A stretch of 64,000 bases of DNA. Source: Endotrypanum monterogeii (Eukaryota; Euglenozoa; Kinetoplastea; Trypanosomatida; Trypanosomatidae). This document shows positions 59,510-64,000 of the stretch, in pieces. A model generated the notes under the pieces. That model saw nothing but the letters and a program-made list of their open reading frames with translations, did not search any database and was not told the DNA's origin. The translations under genes and the position numbers were made by a program. The stretch is from positions 673,527-737,526 of the forward strand of contig CM007345.1 of the NCBI GenBank assembly GCA_000333855.2, written 5' to 3'. Within the stretch, counting starts at the first letter, position 1, and each line of letters starts with the position of its first letter.

Positions 59510-61504
59510 TCATGACCACGACCGCAGCGGCAAGGTCAGCTCTGCTGCTTTGAGCCCCTCCAAGACGCTGCGCGACGCGGTATCTCCAGCAAAACCACCC
59601 CCGCTGGAGCCGATGTCCATATTTCTTTCCATGGCGTGCACAATGGCTGAAACGTCAGTGCGTGCGAAACCCTCTTGTGCGTGCTGCAGCGCAAACGACT
59701 GCAAAGAAGCCTCGCCCGCGGCTCCCCCGATTTCGAGTAACGCACTTCTGCCACACAATAAAACGTTGGCCACCATTCGCGCTGTGCCACGTTCCTCAAT
59801 CACATCCATCGTGATGAGTGGGCGAAGCAGCTCAAGCCCTTGCCCAACAAGGTCCATGAGGGCTGTCGCGGAAGATCCCTGTGCAGCAGAGCCGAGCATC
59901 CGCTCCTGGACCCCACTGAGCACGATCGCCAGCACCGAGGTACGATGCGAGCTCCACGCTTTCCATAGTGATATCGGAGGCTCAGCGGCAGTGGTAGCAC
60001 ACTGCGGTGTCGTGCGACACCGCGATTCTCCGTACAGGTGACGCTGCAAATGATTCACCACGGTGCGCAGCAGCGCCTCCATCGCTGGCACGTGGGCTTC
60101 CGGCAGCGGCTTTCCCTTTTCTTGGACGGAAACTTCCGCCAACATCACACGCAAGGCCATATCAACGGAGGACGTGGAGGAGACAGTGACGCTGCCAGAC
60201 GAGGGTATCGCCAACATCGAGGCCCCCTTCGTCGTCCACTTCGCACGCTTTCCCGCCGATGCACCGCGATGTTTGTCGAGGCTCGCAGCAGAAGAAAAAG
60301 ACGGAGTTGTCTCGAAAAGCTTCGACATCACGTCGTCGTGAGCACAGCGAAGAGCAGCTCGGCAGTCCATATGTGGCGCCCCCGCGATCACCAACGGCAG
60401 GAAAGACAGAAAAAAGGTCTCCAACGACTCTGTGTCGACGCATTGGTACAGTCGAGCTAAATCATTAGCCACAGCGCCTGCGAAGGAGGTGCGCACCAAT
60501 TCCGGAAGGGAACGCTGCTGGAGGGCGACAACTCGACGGTACCACCCTGGCAGCGACAGCCCCCCGATCGTACTCGGTAGCGGGCAACGGTCTCTGCTGC
60601 TGTTTATCGTATCACCGTTCGCACCACCGACGTATTTCACCCACTCAGCTTCGGAAAACGGAAAGGAGAGGGGCGAGCCTGCAGGAATACCACACTGCAT
60701 CTCGAGGGCGGCGGCGTACATGACGCATGCGATAGCGTGAAGATCACGCTCTTCTGAGGCTGCCGGGCCTGCCATGGAGACATCACCCAATTGGAGGGCT
60801 GTGGAGGTTTCCAAAAGCGCCTCGCGACACCGCTGCCACGCTTTCTCGGGGTCGAGGATGCGCTTGATGAACTCCTCAGCGTGGCGCACAGTAGAAGACG
60901 AGTCGCTTTGCTCAGCAGCAGCCGAGGCATCACTGTCGGCACCGTCAGTGCTGCGTGGATGCATACGCGAAACAAAATGAGGGGTGCACACCCAAATGAT
61001 AAGGTCTCGGTATTCCGTTGCGTTCTGTAAGTTGAGCGTACTCGCTAGCGGGAAGTGCTGGAGAAGCTCCTCCACACACTCCCATTGTGAACACTGAGTG
61101 GCGCATCCCCACAACAGCCCTACGTCTGCAGAGGAGAGATCGTCTGTTGACAGCCTCGTGATATCCCGCACGATACTCTCCTCTACATCTCGCTTTAACG
61201 ACACCAGCTTCGTCGTGGTGATAGGAAAATTCTGCACACCGCTGAGTGCTCGCCGCACTGCCCTCAGCGGCAAAAAAAGGTCTTCACTGGTTAGCACAGC
61301 GTCCCCCTGCCGCGCCCGCTTCAAACTGGCGAGGAGAGTCTCCAGAAGTTCGGCGTGTGGCACCTGCTCGTAGAGGGAGTACGTTATGAGTGACTCCGTC
61401 ATAATAGTTGGCATTGTCTGCTGTTGGCCAACCAACAGTTGACGCATAGTGCGATGCAGTAGACGGGACAGCGGCTGCACGAGTCGAAACGGTTGGAGGT
61501 TCAT
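59510..61504 (-). CDS. Hypothetical helical protein, possibly mitochondrial
   Basis: The protein has 664 residues. The N terminus (MNLQPFRLVQPLSRLLHRTMRQL) is basic and amphipathic with no acidic residue in the first 23, as in mitochondrial presequences. The rest is predicted all-helical, with repeated units of about 35-40 residues such as ELLETLLASLKRARQGD and VGLLWGCATQCSQWECVEELLQ. That style is shared by helical-repeat proteins of trypanosomatid mitochondria that bind RNA or ribosomes. Several Ser/Ala-rich insertions interrupt the helices (~205-225, ~430-460). I cannot assign a family. The reading frame is intact and codon composition matches the neighbours, so the gene is real. Confidence 0.85.
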   Translation of the reverse strand: MNLQPFRLVQPLSRLLHRTMRQLLVGQQQTMPTIMTESLITYSLYEQVPHAELLETLLASLKRARQGDAVLTSEDLFLPLRAVRRALSGVQNFPITTTKLVSLKRDVEESIVRDITRLSTDDLSSADVGLLWGCATQCSQWECVEELLQHFPLASTLNLQNATEYRDLIIWVCTPHFVSRMHPRSTDGADSDASAAAEQSDSSSTVRHAEEFIKRILDPEKAWQRCREALLETSTALQLGDVSMAGPAASEERDLHAIACVMYAAALEMQCGIPAGSPLSFPFSEAEWVKYVGGANGDTINSSRDRCPLPSTIGGLSLPGWYRRVVALQQRSLPELVRTSFAGAVANDLARLYQCVDTESLETFFLSFLPLVIAGAPHMDCRAALRCAHDDVMSKLFETTPSFSSAASLDKHRGASAGKRAKWTTKGASMLAIPSSGSVTVSSTSSVDMALRVMLAEVSVQEKGKPLPEAHVPAMEALLRTVVNHLQRHLYGESRCRTTPQCATTAAEPPISLWKAWSSHRTSVLAIVLSGVQERMLGSAAQGSSATALMDLVGQGLELLRPLITMDVIEERGTARMVANVLLCGRSALLEIGGAAGEASLQSFALQHAQEGFARTDVSAIVHAMERNMDIGSSGGGFAGDTASRSVLEGLKAAELTLPLRSWS

Positions 61505-61749
61505 GCTGATGTTGTTGTTGCAATTGATGTTTTTCTGTTAATTTTTTTTTTTGTGTGTGGGTGTGTGTGGGTGTGTGTGGGGGGGGGGGTCAACTCCACC
61601 GCAACCACTCAAAATGTGCAGAGGTCTACGGAGGCTGGAGGTATGCGATAAGCCTCACCCCACGTACAGTCCTTGGGCGTGTTTCACGTCGGCGTGTGTA
61701 CACGTTGAATACGAGAGGTTAATGCGAGAGGGGGAAGAAGTTCGACCGT

Positions 61750-61852
61750 CATATATATATATATATAGTGTATATATATAGTGTAATATATATAGTATAT
61801 ATAGTGTATATATATATATATATAATATATTATATATATATATTATATATAT
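61750..61852. repeat. Irregular TA-rich block
   Basis: About 100 bases are almost pure TA units, broken repeatedly by AGTG and TAATA interruptions. Unlike the other TA tracts here it is made of several short tracts. Confidence 0.95.
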
Positions 61853-62282
61853 GCAGAGAGGAAAACAGCAGGGGAAATGAGTAATAAAGGGACAGGCAGC
61901 GCAAGGGAGACTCCGCCACGCACTAGCTGCACCCCTGGTGTCCCCGAGCAGCTCTGCGACTTTGCCTCTCTATCTGGGTGCCATTCCTCCTCTCTTACTT
62001 CCGAATCAGAAAATGGGATCATCATTGCAAGCGCGACACTCCACGAGTGGGGAGGTTGCACGGGCGATGTTGCAGAGTGGTGCGCTGCAGAGGACCACAT
62101 GTCAGAGCACTACCTCTTCATTCCCCAACGCGCGCACCTTCCCTCCCCAGTGATAAGACACAATGCACGGAGCTATAAAAGCTATTTTTTTCCCGGAGCT
62201 GATCAACTAGTGGTGTGCGCACATGCAGGCGAATACAAGCGCACATGCGACGGGAAAGGCATCCGGATGCATTAATATACGT

Positions 62283-62287
<5 letters not shown>

Positions 62288-62320
<33 letters not shown>
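62288..62320. repeat. (CA)n microsatellite
   Basis: This is a continuous CA dinucleotide tract of about 33 bases. Confidence 0.95.
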
Positions 62321-62324
<4 letters not shown>

Positions 62325-62539
62325 GCAGGCAGGCTTACAGGTTCGCGCATGTGCGTCAATGAAAAACCGAAGATGAACCGAGCTCTAGGCATCTCTGCCC
62401 CTGTCCCCAGACACATCGGCACGTGCATACTGCCTATACATGGGAGAGGGAGAGAGAGCCGCAATGCTTCGTCACACACACACGCACACACACCGGAGAA
62501 TCCCACGATCCCCTTTATGTGTGTGTGTGTGTGTGTGTC

Positions 62540-64000
62540 TTAGCGACCGGAGCGTCGTGGTGCCGTTGCGCGGCGAGCGGGGGGTGGTGCACCTCCGCTG
62601 GAGGATGTTGAGGAAGCAGTAGTGCTACGTGTTCTCTTAAAGGGCGCGGTGATGTTGAGGCCACCTCGATTTCGATTGGCGGGCATCGCCGTGAGGGCCA
62701 CGCTGCTGCGCATAGATGAAGGCCGCGTACTCGGTAGCTGGTGCCGTTGCGGTGACGACACGGAAATGGTCCGTCGGAAGCCCTGTAGGGGATGGTCATT
62801 AAGAGAACTGCACTCCAGAGCCTCCTCCTTGTTCGGCGAGCCTGCGAGCGAGCTTAGCTGTGCAGTCGCTAGTGACTCACGCTCAAGGGGTGCGAGTGTT
62901 TGTGGCATCGGTGCAAGGACCCCCAGTTGTAGGTTGTTCGCGCCGCAAGCGCTCATCGCACGGCCCACAACAGGTGAGCTCGCCGAAGAAGAAGACGATG
63001 TCGTGTTGCCAAATGCCACCATCGCGACAGAGGAGGCGCCAACGGTGCTTGACGAGAGCGGGTCCAATGACTGGAGACTGAAGGCGGTGCTGCAGCGTTG
63101 CATATTGCGCACGATAGCATCCAAAGCTGTGTCAGTGTTGGTAGGAGTGCTCGGGAGGGAGAAAAAATGTGTGGCTTGCCGAGCCACCTCTGCACACGCG
63201 TCACGAACGGTCAACTGCAGTGGCGTCGCATCGGCCAAGGGTGACATGTTGATCCTCAGTTGGAGCTTATCGCCCAAGCTGGCGCGCGCTTCCTGCACGT
63301 CGCGCTGGCTCGCCGCCTCGACTCGCTCCAGGTGCTTCAGGTTACAGTCCAATTCACTGCGGAGTCGTTCGCAGACCTCTTGTATACCGCGCCGCCTCCG
63401 TGACTCCGCCAGCTCTGCCTGCCCTTTGTAGTCCTCGAACAGCTGCAGACATTCGCCAAGCATTGCCGCCACTGCGTCGTTCAGGCAGTGGACAGTGCGG
63501 AGGCACTGTGCATCGTACTGCCACATCACGGTGGACCACGCTGGAGGTGATACAGGGGTGCTGGTCGTCCGTGAGATGAGCCCCGGCGCCGAGGCGTCCA
63601 CTATCTTGGTTGCCGTTGTTGAGCCACCGTATTCACCGCTGCCTGCCTGTGTCGGGGCATCCATGACCGGAAGTTGTGGCGACAGTGGAGCTGCGCCGCC
63701 TTCTAGAAGAGTATTCGTCGCCCTACCATTGCCCATAAGACAGCGTCGAGGGTCGCTGCTGGCAGTGATTCCGCCGCCGCCGTGTCGAGGACGGCCAGCG
63801 CGACGCATGGGACTTATCGATGCCGATTGCACACCCGAGGCAACGCTGCCACGCTGAAAGGATGACGCAGTGCTACCGCGTGCGGAGTAAGGAACGCCAC
63901 TGACGATGGCTCGACTAAGGTGAGGGCCTGCAGCTGCTGAGGCGGCTGTTCGCGAGGGGGATCCAGTCGCGACAGGAACTGGGACTCCACGACTTGCTGC
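62540..64000 (-). CDS. Hypothetical coiled-coil protein, 5' partial at window edge
   Basis: The frame is open from the stop at 62540 to the window end at 64000 (486 codons). The start lies outside: the only apparent start near 63832 is a GTG, and no ATG occurs between 63832 and 64000 in this frame. The visible part begins with Ala/Ser/Gly/Arg-rich disordered sequence. It is followed by a helical region of about 150 residues (VMWQYDAQCLRTVHCLNDAVAAMLGE, then ESRRRRGIQEVCERLRSEL and ASQRDVQEARASLGDKLQL) likely to form a coiled coil. A Ser/Thr-rich middle and a basic tail (PARRATAPRRSGR) end the protein. The helical part recalls SF-assemblin-like or other cytoskeletal filament proteins, but I saw no decisive motif. 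Confidence 0.8.
   Translation of the reverse strand, partial: AASRGVPVPVATGSPSRTAASAAAGPHLSRAIVSGVPYSARGSTASSFQRGSVASGVQSASISPMRRAGRPRHGGGGITASSDPRRCLMGNGRATNTLLEGGAAPLSPQLPVMDAPTQAGSGEYGGSTTATKIVDASAPGLISRTTSTPVSPPAWSTVMWQYDAQCLRTVHCLNDAVAAMLGECLQLFEDYKGQAELAESRRRRGIQEVCERLRSELDCNLKHLERVEAASQRDVQEARASLGDKLQLRINMSPLADATPLQLTVRDACAEVARQATHFFSLPSTPTNTDTALDAIVRNMQRCSTAFSLQSLDPLSSSTVGASSVAMVAFGNTTSSSSSASSPVVGRAMSACGANNLQLGVLAPMPQTLAPLERESLATAQLSSLAGSPNKEEALECSSLNDHPLQGFRRTISVSSPQRHQLPSTRPSSMRSSVALTAMPANRNRGGLNITAPFKRTRSTTASSTSSSGGAPPPARRATAPRRSGR

Larger units (their letters stand above)
61505..62539. other. Intergenic region with a 100-base TA-rich block and (CA)n
   Basis: About 1 kb. It holds a T run (~61540-61551), GT repeats ending in a G run (61579-61589), an irregular TA-rich block (61750-61852) and a CA tract (62288-62320). 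The plus-strand frame at 61877-62275 (132 codons) has no domain. No gene is supported. Confidence 0.6.

Noticed and set aside
62288..62320. Possible CRISPR-like or tandem array from regular CA repeats
   Set aside because: It is a simple dinucleotide microsatellite with no spacers, in a eukaryotic genome.
62622..63431. 269-codon plus-strand frame at the right edge
   Set aside because: It is antisense to the partial coiled-coil gene, with a Ser/Arg/Cys-rich shadow composition.

Overview
The window looks like nuclear DNA from a trypanosomatid of the Leishmania/Leptomonas/Crithidia group. All 23 apparently intact genes, plus one frame-broken gene, lie on the minus strand. None shows an intron. 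They are separated by 0.3-2.9 kb of non-coding DNA rich in (TA)n, (CA)n, poly-G and poly-A/T. Two genes have an obvious poly-T/AG spliced-leader acceptor just upstream. This is the layout of the interior of one polycistronic transcription unit read from right to left; I see no strand switch, promoter, tRNA, rRNA or transposon. From memory and unchecked, the RGG protein, SLBP, NOT5 and TTC29 orthologues also lie close together on Trypanosoma brucei chromosome 3, which would fit conserved synteny.

In transcription order (right to left): a 5'-partial coiled-coil protein; a helical unknown; an RRM protein; TTC29 (axonemal); a REX1-B-like protein; phosphopantothenoylcysteine ligase; a proteasome-chaperone-3-like protein; VPS55; a frameshifted gene; a TPM-domain membrane protein; the splicing factor PRP17; NOT5 of the CCR4-NOT complex; a histone-hairpin-binding-type SLBP; a protein with Y-x-D-D-F-E motifs; a thioredoxin-fold protein; a WDR59-like RWD/RING protein; a membrane-anchored CHAP amidase-like protein; an ATP-grasp/SET fusion; enoyl-CoA reductase (TECR); RMI1; a small myristoylated calpain-related protein; an RGG-rich mitochondrial protein; a second mitochondrial protein carrying the same small module; and a 1572-residue unknown.

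Genes in such units need not share a function. Two neighbour pairs are still notable. One is the CHAP amidase-like protein (nucleophile apparently Cys to Ser) beside the ATP-grasp/SET fusion, which recalls the amidase plus ATP-grasp pairing inside trypanothione synthetase. The other is the pair of probable mitochondrial proteins at 5931-8858, which share a ~50-residue motif. The ATP-grasp/SET fusion is my best candidate for an undescribed system.

Caveats: the assembly has a 20-N gap at 32102-32121, flanked by about 100 bases on each side that look like pyrosequencing noise. Family assignments come from motif recognition by eye, with no database search. Starts were chosen as the first in-frame ATG that gives a sensible N terminus; several longer open frames begin with non-ATG codons or run through repeat DNA.
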